A stretch of 64,000 bases of DNA from Haliscomenobacter hydrossis DSM 1100 (lineage in GTDB: Bacteria; Bacteroidota; Bacteroidia; Chitinophagales; Saprospiraceae). Positions 16,315 through 25,515 of this stretch are shown one piece after another (position 1 is the first letter of the stretch; each line of letters starts with the position of its first letter). Made by a program: the position numbers and the translations under genes. The notes below the pieces were generated by a model. That model was not told the DNA's origin and ran no database searches. It saw only the letters and a program-made list of their open reading frames with translations. Location: positions 3,312,315 to 3,376,314 of the forward strand of contig NC_015510.1 in the NCBI RefSeq assembly GCF_000212735.1, given 5' to 3'.

Positions 16315-17379
16315 ATGTCCGATCAACATCTTAATGATGAGCTGCGGCAGCGGCTCCAAAATTGGCCAGTTCTCTTTCAGAAATACGCGCAGGCCAGTAC
16401 CAAAAAAGCAATACTTCAGATGATCAGTACTTTCTTGCCCTACCTTGGCTTGTGGGTATTGATGTATTGGAGTACCTTTTATTCATGGTGGATTACCTTG
16501 GGTTTGGCCGCCATCAACGCTTTTTTTCTCGTACGCATTTTTATCATCCAGCACGACTGCGGTCACCGTTCGTTTTTACAAAACCAGACCGCCAATAAAA
16601 TCATTGGCTGGATCTGTAGTTTTTTCAGCACCATCCCGTATTCCTACTGGGCTGGAGTACACAACTTTCACCACGGCCACAGTGGGCAATTGGAAGTGGA
16701 AACCCGGGACATCGGCGATCTGATGGTCATGACCGTGAAGGAATTTCGGGAAGCTACACCATTGCAGCGCCTGGGTTACCGCATTTACCGCATGCCCATC
16801 GTTACGTTTGTGATTGCTCCGGTGATTTATCTGGGCCTTTACAACCGCATTCCGTTGGTAAACTTGAGTGGCTGGAAAAAAATCCACACCCAATTGCACC
16901 TCAACAACCTGGCCCTGGTGGCGCTTTATTTGTTGTTGGGCTGGTTGCTGGGCTGGCAGCGCTTTTTGTTCATCCAACTGAGCATCGTCTTTTTGTTTGG
17001 CATCATCGCCATGTGGTTCTTCTACGTGCAACACCAGCACGAAGGTGCCTATAAAGAATGGAAAGACAAGTGGGAATACGTACTTTCTGCGGTAAAAGGC
17101 AGCACCTACTACAAATTGCCCCGCATCATGCAGTGGCTTACGGGCAACATCGGGTTCCACCACATCCACCACCTGAATTCCAAAATTCCAAACTACAACC
17201 TGGAAAAGTGTGCGACGGACAATGCCTTCCTCGACAAATACATCACCACGGTGACCTTCTGGGAAAGTTTGAAATACATGCACAACAAACTCTGGTGTGA
17301 AGAGAAAAAACGGATGATTACTTTTATTGAGTATTATCATCGGGAATATGTGCGAGGATTGCAGATGGAAAGAGCCTAA
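16315..17379 (+). CDS. Membrane fatty acid desaturase
   Basis: 354 residues. The three histidine boxes that bind the di-iron centre are present: HDCGH (80-84), HNFHH (about 118-122) and HHIHH (about 280-284). Four to six hydrophobic segments flank them. It introduces a double bond into acyl lipids in the inner membrane using O2, which points to an aerobic life style. The KAS III-like gene follows after a palindrome. Regiospecificity cannot be read from the sequence. Confidence 0.93.
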   Translation: MSDQHLNDELRQRLQNWPVLFQKYAQASTKKAILQMISTFLPYLGLWVLMYWSTFYSWWITLGLAAINAFFLVRIFIIQHDCGHRSFLQNQTANKIIGWICSFFSTIPYSYWAGVHNFHHGHSGQLEVETRDIGDLMVMTVKEFREATPLQRLGYRIYRMPIVTFVIAPVIYLGLYNRIPLVNLSGWKKIHTQLHLNNLALVALYLLLGWLLGWQRFLFIQLSIVFLFGIIAMWFFYVQHQHEGAYKEWKDKWEYVLSAVKGSTYYKLPRIMQWLTGNIGFHHIHHLNSKIPNYNLEKCATDNAFLDKYITTVTFWESLKYMHNKLWCEEKKRMITFIEYYHREYVRGLQMERA

Positions 17380-17410
17380 AGCAAAACTTTTAGGCGTTCC
17401 ATTGTGACAT

Positions 17411-17496
17411 TTTAACCACAAGGAACACAAAGATAAGCGCAAGGGACACAAGGGCACAACATGAGTGCTTCTTTGTGTCCCTTGTGCTTTTTTATA
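17411..17496. repeat. Palindrome (family D), ACACAAGGGACACAAGG arms
   Basis: The left arm (CACAAGGAACACAAAGATAAGCGCAAGGGACACAAGGGC) pairs imperfectly with GTGCTTCTTTGTGTCCCTTGTGC to the right. Units resemble those of families A and E. It lies between the desaturase and KAS III genes. Confidence 0.75.
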
Positions 17497-17561
17497 CACG
17501 CTTTACTCTTTCAGAAATAAACTATTGCCATGCAACGTTTCTCGTCGCAACCTTTCAAATG

Positions 17562-18548
17562 ATGAAAATACACCTGAAATCCTGCGCCCGCATCCTCCCC
17601 GGTCCTGCGATCTGGTCTTCCCAGTTGGAAGCCCAAATTGGACTGGCTCCGGGCTGGGCCGAAAAAAACACCGGCGTGGCACGCCGGTACTGGGCTGACC
17701 CCACTGAAAGCATTACCTCGCTGGCGGCAGCTGCCGTACGTTTGGCCCTGGAAGAAGCAAAGCTGGATTGCGCGGAATTGGATATGTTGATTTATGCCGG
17801 GGCTTCTTTTGACCACCCCATTCCCCACAATGCCTGCCTGATCAAACAAGCCCTGGAACAAGAAGGGGCAGACTTTCCCTGTTTTGATGTAGACGGTACC
17901 TGTTTGAGTTTTTTGCATGCGCTGGACATTGCGCACCTTTATCTGCAACACCGGGGCCTGCGCCGAGTAGCCATTGTCTCCGCAGAACTGCCCTCACGAG
18001 CGCTTAATCCTGCCGATGCCAAAACGTACACCCTGTTTGGTGACGCCGCAGTAGCCGTCATTTTGGAAGCAAGTTTGGATCAAGGCTACACGCCTTCTCC
18101 CGCTTATTTCATCAATCAATCCGAGGGGGCACAATTGGCCATTGTCCCTACGGGGGGTAGCAAACGCCGGGGTTCAGAACCCGACACGCCAGCAGATTCG
18201 TTTTTTTTTCAAATGAATGGGCGTCAACTCATTACCATGACTTTGCGCTACCTGGACGGTTTTCTAAGCACCTTGGAACAGCGCACGGGGCAGCCTATTC
18301 AGGCCTATGACTACATTGTGCCACATCAAGCCAGCAGGTTTGGCAACGAATATTTTATGCAACGTTATACTCTGGCTCCCGAACGGGTAATCAACACCTT
18401 GAGTACTTATGGCAATTGTGTGTCCGCATCTATTCCCCTGGGATTGTTCGACTTGTATCAAGAAGGGAAAATCCAGCCTGGCAAAGAGGTGTTATTGATT
18501 GGTACCGCTGCGGGACTGTCGATTGGGGCGCTACGTTTAAAGTTTTAA
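17562..18548 (+). CDS. 3-oxoacyl-ACP synthase III-like protein (thiolase fold)
   Basis: 328 residues from ATG 17562 (an adjacent ATG at 17559 is possible; the frame open to 17475 runs into palindrome D). The catalytic triad of KAS III is present: Cys in FDVDGTCLSF (C114), His in VPHQASRF and Asn in TYGNCVSASIP. It condenses an acyl-CoA starter with malonyl-ACP, or acts in a related head-to-tail reaction. Only one such gene is here and no other fab genes are near, so a special lipid or pigment role is possible rather than bulk fatty acid synthesis. It follows the desaturase. Confidence 0.9.
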   Translation: MKIHLKSCARILPGPAIWSSQLEAQIGLAPGWAEKNTGVARRYWADPTESITSLAAAAVRLALEEAKLDCAELDMLIYAGASFDHPIPHNACLIKQALEQEGADFPCFDVDGTCLSFLHALDIAHLYLQHRGLRRVAIVSAELPSRALNPADAKTYTLFGDAAVAVILEASLDQGYTPSPAYFINQSEGAQLAIVPTGGSKRRGSEPDTPADSFFFQMNGRQLITMTLRYLDGFLSTLEQRTGQPIQAYDYIVPHQASRFGNEYFMQRYTLAPERVINTLSTYGNCVSASIPLGLFDLYQEGKIQPGKEVLLIGTAAGLSIGALRLKF

Positions 18549-18604
18549 TTTTTACCAACGCTTTGCCCCGCTCCGATACGTCTAGCAAAATAAAAAAATC
18601 CGAC

Positions 18605-19096
18605 ATGAAGAAATTAATTTGGGGAAGCATCCTCTGTTTGTTGATGGGTACTTTTGCTTGTACACCCGAGGAAAGTGATCAGTTGTCCAAGCTGAACAAT
18701 GCTGAAGTTGATCATTTTGTATTTGGCAGGTACTATGGTCATTGTTTGGAAAATTGTACCACGGTGTACATGCTTAAGGAAGATGGTCTTTATGCCGATC
18801 TGGTTGACCGTGGGTATCCAGACTCCACAATTGCCTTTGTCTACACGTCACGTACTGCAGAATACGTTACTTTGGCAAAAAAATTATTAGCTGATTTCCC
18901 CGATAAACTGATGAATGAGGAAGAGGAAACCATTGGTTGTCCGGATTGTGCGGATCAGGGAGGCTACTATCTGGAGATTAAGCAAGGAAAAACTACCCGC
19001 AGCTGGTGGATTGATACTGATGACAGCCGAATTCCGGCTTACTTGAGCGCGTATACGGCGAAGGTGCGGAAAGCGGTTGAGGAGTTGGAAAAGTAG
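18605..19096 (+). CDS. Lipoprotein, unknown function
   Basis: 163 residues from ATG 18605 (MKKLIWGSILCLLMGTFACT). A signal peptide with lipobox GTFAC places the lipidated Cys at residue 19. The mature part contains a conserved-looking YGHCLENCTTVYMLKEDGLY segment and a CPDCADQGG segment, so four Cys could form disulfides or hold a metal; the C-terminus is charged. No family recognised beyond a Bacteroidota lipoprotein. It lies 56 bp after the KAS III gene. Confidence 0.75.
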   Translation: MKKLIWGSILCLLMGTFACTPEESDQLSKLNNAEVDHFVFGRYYGHCLENCTTVYMLKEDGLYADLVDRGYPDSTIAFVYTSRTAEYVTLAKKLLADFPDKLMNEEEETIGCPDCADQGGYYLEIKQGKTTRSWWIDTDDSRIPAYLSAYTAKVRKAVEELEK

Positions 19097-19107
19097 TACA
19101 ACTATAG

Positions 19108-19203
19108 TTTTTTAACACAAAGGACACTAAGGAAGCACCAAAGGGCACAAGTTTTACAATTGTGTCCTTTGTGCTTCCTTAGTGTCCTTTGTGTTAAAAT
19201 AAA
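19108..19203. repeat. Palindrome (family E), TTTTAACACAAAGGACACTAAGG arms
   Basis: Arms 19108-19149 and 19161-19203 are nearly perfect complements: AACACAAAGGACACTAAGG against CCTTAGTGTCCTTTGTGTT. It sits between convergent genes and may also terminate both. Confidence 0.9.
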
Positions 19204-19216
19204 AATCAAATTGGTG

Positions 19217-22200
19217 TTACCAGCCCGGCATAAAGTTCAACCCAAATGCTCCCTTTGCTCCTTTGATCAAAGGGATCGCGTAGTAGGGCTCCAGGATCAA
19301 GGCCCCAAACAAGTTCACCCGTACCGAAGCACCTACCGAAGACAATGGCCGAATCAGGCTTTTGCCATTCGGGCCTTCAAAGTTGAACTGTTCAAAGCGT
19401 GTCCAGATGATCCCCGTGTCAAAGAAGAAATTCAAATCGGCAGGAACGATGTTGGACTTAATGAGCGCCAATTGTTTTGGCCCAAGTAAGGGAATCCGTA
19501 CTTCGGCGTTGAACACGCCAATTTTGGTGCCAATCAAATTGTCCAGGGTAATCAACCCATCGCGCTCCAGGTTTTGTGCGATGTTTCCCTGAAAACCGCG
19601 TACCCACCAGGGCGTACCCAAAAAGAGCGGTGGAAACACATCGGTATTTTCCGAATCACGTCCGTAACGACCCGTATGCATCACCCTGGCGGCAAAGGTA
19701 AAGGGCTTTTTGCGCAGGTAACCCCGGAAGTCGAGGGTGGGGTTCAAAAACTGTACATCTCCTAAATATTGCCGGAATCCTGCCCTGAATCGATACCCTT
19801 GCAGCGGTGCAGTAAGGCCAAAGTTTGATTTATCGCCCACAATTGCCGCGCCCACTCCGGGCATGCTGAATCCGGGTAAATTGCCTATTTTCTCTTGGTC
19901 TTGTCCCAAAGACTGCCCGCGTCCGTCGAAGAAAAACGGATCGTACCGACTGTATTCCTTGATTCTACGCAAAGATTGACTGATGCGGGTAAAATCGATC
20001 TCCGCTTCAGCACGCAATGTGGAAGAAAACGGGTATTGAACAAATCCGGTAACCCCACTCTGAAAAATGCGGTATACATTGAATTGGTCAACCACTACGG
20101 GACCAACCTGGTCATTGTTTTCCAGATAGGTAGAATCATAAGAATAATAGGGATAAGGGATGTGCAACAACGATCCCCCCCATTGGAATTTGCCCTTGCG
20201 GTTGATGTAGGTGACCATACCCCCCAAATCCTGGATTTGTCCATTCAGCGCTACGTTCGCAATGATTTGGTTGTTGCCCAAAATATCGCTGAACAAGGCT
20301 TGAACGCCCCCAGCCAGCCCGGCATTGGTACCAAAAAGGTTGTTGCCAACGCCAAGGCCTCCCCCGCCAGTAAGGAAGTCCAGTTTGAACTTGGATTTGT
20401 AAGGCTCTGCGGTCAATGGAGCCGTTTCCCCAGCAATTTCCTCATCAATGATGGCAATCTGTTGGTCTACTATACTTTTGATGGCCCGGTTGAGCCGGGG
20501 CAATTGCGCCGCAGCATAGGTGACATCATTAGGATCTACCTTTTTATCCAAAAAATCTTTAGACGTTGCCCGATAGATGCTGTAGCCCTTCTTGTTGTAG
20601 AGGGTATACAATACCCGATCCCGCTTGCGGTCGACGGAAATGGCTGGTGAATAATGGGAAATGCCACTGATTCCCACGGCCAAATCGGTCAATTGGGTCA
20701 ACTCCTTGGTGTCAAGATTGTAGCGGTAGAGGTTGCGGTAACCATCACGGTTGGACATAAAAATGATGTTGCCCGCTGTATCCAGCTGAGGATTCAGGTT
20801 GTCGGCACCGGGGAAAACCTCATCGTAATGCGTAACCTCGCCACTCACGATGTCGATCGAAGCCAGGTTGAACGTCAATCGACCATAAGTACGGCCATTT
20901 TCCCAGGCTTTTTGATCAGTTGAAAAAAACAGGGTTTGCCCATCTTCTGCCCAGGTAGATTGAATCTCCGAATATTTATCGTCGGTCAATTGCTTCAGCG
21001 TACGGGTACGGATGTTGTACGCGTACAAGTCGGTATGTCCTTCTTTCAACCCTGAAACCACAATGGTTTTTCCATCAGGAGACCAGGTAGGGTTAGAGAA
21101 GGCTTGCAAATCGGCGGGCGCCAATTCATCCAGGGTTTTGCCCGTGAAGGGACTTTTGATCAAGAGCACATTGCGGCCACGTTTGAAACCCACCACCGCT
21201 ACTCGTTTGCTGTCGGGCGACCAGGCTCCCGAAGACTCCAAAAAGTCGAAGAAGTCTACGTTTCCACTCCGGGCCGTACTGGCTACGGTTTTCATGATTT
21301 GGCCATTGGTGGCGTCCGCCAAAAAGATATCGGTCGAAAACAGGTTGCGCTCGGAGGTAAACAACACATACTTGCCATCGGGACTAATGGAGGGTGAAAT
21401 GTTCATTTGGCCGCCGTCTTTGTCGTCGAGAATTGGCTTGCCGTAGGTGTTTTTCTCTTTTCCTGCTATCGATGGTTTAAACTGCGCCGTAATGGCATCC
21501 TGCCACAGTTTGCTGAAGTCTTTTTTGCTCATGCCCAGCACCATCGGCACGGCAGCGTCTACACCGTACATGGCCACAGTCTTGAAAAATGGTTCGATGA
21601 CCATGTCGGTCTTTAGCCCCGTCAAAAAAGACCAAAAAGCGTGCCCATAGCGGTACGGGAAGTATTTCGGGTTGTTCAGTTGATCCAGCGTAGGCACATC
21701 GTCATTGAGCACCGCGTCGCGCATCCACATGGCAGTGTGGGGGTCGACACTGCCGGTCGACATGTATTCGGCCATGCCTTCCACTATCCAAAGAGGAAGA
21801 TTACCCAGGTTTTGAATGTTGGTAGAATCGCCATTCAGGATGCGGTTGAACTGGAAAGCGTGCACCAATTCGTGCCCAAGTACCTGGTAGGTAGCCTGGT
21901 TGGTCAGGGCAATCGGCATGATTACCCGGTTTTTAAAAGCTTCGGTTACCCCACCTGTACCAACACCCACACCACCACTGATGGTATTGGTCTGTTGAAA
22001 ATCGGCGTGATCGTTGTAAAAAATCAGCGGGTTTGTCGTTGCGAAGGTATCGGTCAACAAATTCTGATGGTAGCGGTACCACAACTCGGCAAAATCGGCC
22101 AGGTCTTTGCGCCGATCAGCGTTTTTGAGGTAGTAATAAATCTCAAAATTGGGAGAGCGGTACACGTCAAAATTGAAGGACTCATAACTGGGCTTGTTGC

Positions 22201-22285
22201 GACCGAAGTATTCCTGAGCTGACAAAGTTCCGGTAAAGGCCAGCAAAAAAGCCGCTAAAGTCCATAGCTTACTGCGGTGTCTCAT
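19217..22285 (-). CDS. Peptidase MA-like / TolB-propeller / outer-membrane barrel fusion
   Basis: 1022 residues from ATG 22283-22285 (MRHRSKLWTLAAFLLAFTGT, a signal peptide); a Met 10 codons upstream is possible. The N-terminal domain has GHELVHAFQF (HExxH zinc site) and WIVEGMAEYMS with the third Glu, as in peptidase MA-type gluzincins. The middle (about 290-620) holds WD40/PD40 TolB-type repeats (ISPDGKYVLFTSER, WSPDGKTIVVSGLKEG, YRYNLDTKELTQLTD). The C-terminal 350 residues look like an Omp85-type barrel (WWVRGFQGN, ending NFMPGW). It is probably an outer-membrane protein with a surface or periplasmic protease head. Substrate unknown. Confidence 0.85.
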   Translation of the reverse strand: MRHRSKLWTLAAFLLAFTGTLSAQEYFGRNKPSYESFNFDVYRSPNFEIYYYLKNADRRKDLADFAELWYRYHQNLLTDTFATTNPLIFYNDHADFQQTNTISGGVGVGTGGVTEAFKNRVIMPIALTNQATYQVLGHELVHAFQFNRILNGDSTNIQNLGNLPLWIVEGMAEYMSTGSVDPHTAMWMRDAVLNDDVPTLDQLNNPKYFPYRYGHAFWSFLTGLKTDMVIEPFFKTVAMYGVDAAVPMVLGMSKKDFSKLWQDAITAQFKPSIAGKEKNTYGKPILDDKDGGQMNISPSISPDGKYVLFTSERNLFSTDIFLADATNGQIMKTVASTARSGNVDFFDFLESSGAWSPDSKRVAVVGFKRGRNVLLIKSPFTGKTLDELAPADLQAFSNPTWSPDGKTIVVSGLKEGHTDLYAYNIRTRTLKQLTDDKYSEIQSTWAEDGQTLFFSTDQKAWENGRTYGRLTFNLASIDIVSGEVTHYDEVFPGADNLNPQLDTAGNIIFMSNRDGYRNLYRYNLDTKELTQLTDLAVGISGISHYSPAISVDRKRDRVLYTLYNKKGYSIYRATSKDFLDKKVDPNDVTYAAAQLPRLNRAIKSIVDQQIAIIDEEIAGETAPLTAEPYKSKFKLDFLTGGGGLGVGNNLFGTNAGLAGGVQALFSDILGNNQIIANVALNGQIQDLGGMVTYINRKGKFQWGGSLLHIPYPYYSYDSTYLENNDQVGPVVVDQFNVYRIFQSGVTGFVQYPFSSTLRAEAEIDFTRISQSLRRIKEYSRYDPFFFDGRGQSLGQDQEKIGNLPGFSMPGVGAAIVGDKSNFGLTAPLQGYRFRAGFRQYLGDVQFLNPTLDFRGYLRKKPFTFAARVMHTGRYGRDSENTDVFPPLFLGTPWWVRGFQGNIAQNLERDGLITLDNLIGTKIGVFNAEVRIPLLGPKQLALIKSNIVPADLNFFFDTGIIWTRFEQFNFEGPNGKSLIRPLSSVGASVRVNLFGALILEPYYAIPLIKGAKGAFGLNFMPGW

Positions 22286-22527
22286 ACGGTATGTTTTTCT
22301 TTGAAACGTTCTCATGTTGCCAAATGGATTGTCGAAATTACAACTTATTAACAATTTAACAGACCACTTTGTAACGGTTTGAGCTAGTGTATTTTGGTTA
22401 AAAATGTCTTAAACTCGATTTCCAGGCAATACAGCGGACAAAAAAAAGAGGTTTTAGCCGAAATTGGGGAATATCAATCCCTTATTTTAACTTTACCACC
22501 TACCCTAACCCGAAACACAATCGTAGC

Positions 22528-23526
22528 ATGTATACCAAAAGAAACTACAATTTCTGGATGACTTTCAACTGGTCCAGACGCCCATTCATCATTGGCCTTT
22601 TGTACGCACTCCCCATTGCCGCCCTCAATCATTTTACCGAAATTGACTTTTCCCTACCCTGGCAACCCATTAGTGTGCTGGGGATTTCGGTGGCTTTTTA
22701 CCTGGGCTTCAAAAACAACAGCTCGTACGACCGCACCTGGGAGGCCCGCAAAATTTGGGGTGGGATCGTCAACGGAAGCCGCACTTTTGGTGCCGCTGTC
22801 AATTCCTTCATCCAAACTGGAGACAAAAGTGAAGACCTCAAGATCCGGCAGCGACTGATTTATCGGCACATTGCCTGGCTGACGGCCTTGCGCTATCAGT
22901 TGAGGTTGAGCCGGGATTGGGAGCACCATGAAGACCGGGTCAAGGGCTTGTATTCGCCCATCGTTTGTGAAGTGTATTTCAACGACATTGACCGGGAAGT
23001 ATCGAACCTCATCTCCGACGAAGAGTTTCAAGGCTACAAACCCAAGGCCAACATTGCCACACAAATGATGGCGACCCAGGCCCGCGAGTTACAAGCATTG
23101 CACGATCTGGGGTATTTTGACAATTTCCGGCACATGGAGTTTCATCGCTTGATCGCTGAGTTTTACGCGGATCAAGGGCGTAGCGAGCGGATCAAAAACT
23201 TCCCCTTCCCGCGTCAATATGCTTCGGTTGCGCTGTGGAATACTTTTGTGTTTACCGCACTTTTGCCCTGGGGCTTGTTGAGTATTTTTTCTGAAGATAC
23301 CGACGCCTGGCACATTTGGTTGACCGTGCCTTTTTCGGGGCTGATCACCTGGGTGTTTTTTTTGATGGAAAAAATCGGGGATTATTCGGAAAACCCCTTT
23401 GAAGGGGCTTACAATGACGTGCCCATTACTTCTATTTCCCGAGCGATTGAAATTGACTTGCGGGAAATGCTGGGGGAGACGGATGTGCCGAAGCCGATTG
23501 CCGCGGTGGATGGTTTTTTGATGTAG
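22528..23526 (+). CDS. Bestrophin-family ion channel
   Basis: 332 residues, UPF0187/bestrophin type. The N-terminus has WSRRPFIIGLLYALPIAALN, then FYLGFKNNSSYDRTWEARKIWGG, the hallmark of the bacterial family, and the C-terminal ISRAIEIDLREMLGE. Four hydrophobic segments are visible. It forms pentameric channels that pass monovalent ions in the inner membrane. It is followed by the GCGGAT palindrome; the neighbours give no hint of a role. Confidence 0.92.
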   Translation: MYTKRNYNFWMTFNWSRRPFIIGLLYALPIAALNHFTEIDFSLPWQPISVLGISVAFYLGFKNNSSYDRTWEARKIWGGIVNGSRTFGAAVNSFIQTGDKSEDLKIRQRLIYRHIAWLTALRYQLRLSRDWEHHEDRVKGLYSPIVCEVYFNDIDREVSNLISDEEFQGYKPKANIATQMMATQARELQALHDLGYFDNFRHMEFHRLIAEFYADQGRSERIKNFPFPRQYASVALWNTFVFTALLPWGLLSIFSEDTDAWHIWLTVPFSGLITWVFFLMEKIGDYSENPFEGAYNDVPITSISRAIEIDLREMLGETDVPKPIAAVDGFLM

Positions 23527-23608
23527 CTCGGTGCTTGGAACTTTTGTAGAGCAGGTTTTGTAAAATGTGGTAAATTCGAGCGGGCTAACTACAATAGCGC
23601 TTAGAACC

Positions 23609-23736
23609 AAAGCGATAATAATGGGAGCGCGGATGACGCGGATTTAGCGGATTTACGCGGATCTCCATTTACGCACAAATAAATCCGCGTCAATCCGCCT
23701 AATCCGCGTCATCCGCGTTCCCATTGATGTCGCTTT
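23609..23736. repeat. Palindrome (family F), GCGGATTTAGCGGATTTACGCGGAT arms
   Basis: Arms AAAGCGATAATAATGGGA...GCGGATGACGCGGATT (23609-23662) and AATCCGCGTCAATCCGCCTAATCCGCGTCATCCGCG..TCGCTTT (23682-23736) pair over about 50 bp. The arms consist of GCGGAT-type short units. It directly precedes the AAA ATPase gene. Confidence 0.9.
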
Positions 23737-23778
23737 AATATGTGTTTGAGCCCTGTAGTGATCAATTTATCAATCGAT

Positions 23779-24936
23779 ATGCTTAAAGAAATTACGATAA
23801 AAAACTTTAAATCAATTGCCAACGACACCATTGAACTGGGACGCGTGAACGTGTTTATTGGGGAAAATGGCTGTGGGAAGTCGAATATTTTGGAGGCGGT
23901 GGGGTTTGCGAGCGCGGGAGTTGAGAATAGAGTAGATAACGAGAATTTGATCAGTAAGGGTGTCAGGGTTGCAAAGCCTTCTTTGATCATTAGTAATTTT
24001 AAAGGGAGAAAGCAGGCCAAACAATTCAATATCGAAATTCTTGTTAAAGACAAAAAAAACCTTGATTTAAATTTCACTGGTCGCGATAAAACATTCTTAT
24101 TTGAGGAATGGGAGGTAGAAGAAATTGACAATAATATTTCTACAGTTGAAGAGCCTCAAGTAGAATATGAAAAGCCATCAAAGGTTAAATCTGCAATAGA
24201 AAACCTTAGACAGAGAATGAAAAATCCTCATCGGGGTAATTTAATGAAATATGTGATTTATTCTCTTAATACTCCAGCGCTTAGAGGCTTTACTTTTGAA
24301 AGTCGCAAAGATCCTATTGGAATTTATGGGGAGGGCTTGGATATTCTACTTGCTTCTTTTGATGAAGAAGAAATGCCAAAACTTAAGTCATACTCATATC
24401 TAATTCCGTGGCTAGAAGACTTTTTTATTGATGCAAAGGATGTGTTAAAATTTAAAGGATACAAACCAAATCGCAGTGCTTCTGCATTGTATTTTGTAGA
24501 TAAACACATGCCAAAACTTGACAATGTCTTTTCTTTAGAAAACGCGAATGAAGGGGTATTGCACATATTGTTCTATCTAGCTGTAACTATTAGCCATTAT
24601 ACCCCAAAATTCTTCGCCATCGACAACATCGAATCCTGTCTAAACCCCCATCTTTGCCGTCACCTCATGGAGGAAATTTGCAAATTGGCCAAATCGCAAG
24701 ACAAACAGCTGCTCATCACCACACATAACCCCGCCATTCTGGATGGTCTAAACCTCTTCGATGATGAAATTCGCCTTTTTGAAGTGACCCGCAACGACAA
24801 AGGCCATACCCAAACCCGACGCATCCAAATGAAACCCGAAGTGCAAAACGAGATGGGCCAAAAGTACAAGCTCTCCGAGCTATGGACCCGTGGATTTTTA
24901 GGGGCGATCTCTACTTACCCTCTACACCAAGCATGA
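23779..24936 (+). CDS. AAA family ATPase (ABC-like, AAA_21/OLD-type)
   Basis: 385 residues from ATG 23779 (MLKEITIKNFKSIANDTIEL). Walker A is GENGCGKSN (about residues 31-39), Walker B is KFFAIDNIES near 285, and a His switch THNPA follows; the end WTRGFLGAIS is like other AAA_21 proteins. There is no TOPRIM domain and no partner nuclease next to it. Family members act in phage defence or DNA repair, usually with a second protein. The middle (about 23.9-24.6 kb) is clearly AT-richer than the ends and the neighbours, which suggests transfer or a mosaic gene. Confidence 0.85.
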   Translation: MLKEITIKNFKSIANDTIELGRVNVFIGENGCGKSNILEAVGFASAGVENRVDNENLISKGVRVAKPSLIISNFKGRKQAKQFNIEILVKDKKNLDLNFTGRDKTFLFEEWEVEEIDNNISTVEEPQVEYEKPSKVKSAIENLRQRMKNPHRGNLMKYVIYSLNTPALRGFTFESRKDPIGIYGEGLDILLASFDEEEMPKLKSYSYLIPWLEDFFIDAKDVLKFKGYKPNRSASALYFVDKHMPKLDNVFSLENANEGVLHILFYLAVTISHYTPKFFAIDNIESCLNPHLCRHLMEEICKLAKSQDKQLLITTHNPAILDGLNLFDDEIRLFEVTRNDKGHTQTRRIQMKPEVQNEMGQKYKLSELWTRGFLGAISTYPLHQA

Positions 24937-25138
24937 TATTTCTCTATCAGCAGATGCCAAAAGTAAGTTTTGGCGAGAAGCAAATAAAAAGAAGATCAAA
25001 AGTGGATTGAATAATCTGGAGGATCTCACCAAAGATTTCCGCAAACTCAAAACGCTGAAACCCCTTTTCCTCTACAACCAAAGCCTCAAAGATTTTGCAG
25101 CATCTGTCGAGTCTGTTACCCAAACTTTCAAATCCTGA
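24900..25138 (+). pseudogene. Open frame without start after the ATPase, possible gene remnant
   Basis: Between the ATPase and the GNAT gene one frame is open to TGA 25136-25138 and reads ...SADAKSKFWREANKKKIKSG.. and ..LKPLFLYNQSLKDFAASVES... It has no ATG, begins after an in-frame TAG inside the ATPase end, and looks like a normal helical C-terminus. It may be the tail of a lost partner gene, or a chance frame. I cannot decide. Confidence 0.3.
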
Positions 25139-25144
25139 TACCCA

Positions 25145-25423
25145 ATGGAAGTACAACTCCACACCACCGAAAAAAACGGTTACTTCTACATCGAAGTAGA
25201 CGGCGTCATGCAAGCCCAAATGACCTTCGTGTTCGCTGGCTCCGAGCGCATCATCATCGACCATACCGAGGTGCAGCCCGGCAATGAAGGCAAAGGATAC
25301 GGCAAAAAAATGGTCAGCGCAGCCGTGGATTATGCCCGGGAGAAGCACATCAAAATCATTCCCTTGTGCCCCTTTGCAAAAAGTGTGTTTGATCGGGTGC
25401 CGGAGTTTCGGGATGTGTTGTAG
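25145..25423 (+). CDS. Small GNAT-type acetyltransferase (YjdJ/Gtn type)
   Basis: 92 residues. It has the compact fold of the short GNAT group: MTFVFAGSERIIIDHTEVQP, then the acetyl-CoA loop GNEGKGYGKKMVSAAVDYAR and the C-terminal IIPLCPFAKSVFDR. It binds acetyl-CoA; human and bacterial members acetylate small targets, but none is assigned here. It starts 7 bp after the end of the remnant frame. Confidence 0.9.
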   Translation: MEVQLHTTEKNGYFYIEVDGVMQAQMTFVFAGSERIIIDHTEVQPGNEGKGYGKKMVSAAVDYAREKHIKIIPLCPFAKSVFDRVPEFRDVL

Positions 25424-25515
25424 CAATTTGGAATAATTTACTAGATTTAACCCAAATCCTTAATACACCTAATGCGGGCACCCACAGAGGGATGCCCCTA
25501 CAAACCTGCGGAAAA

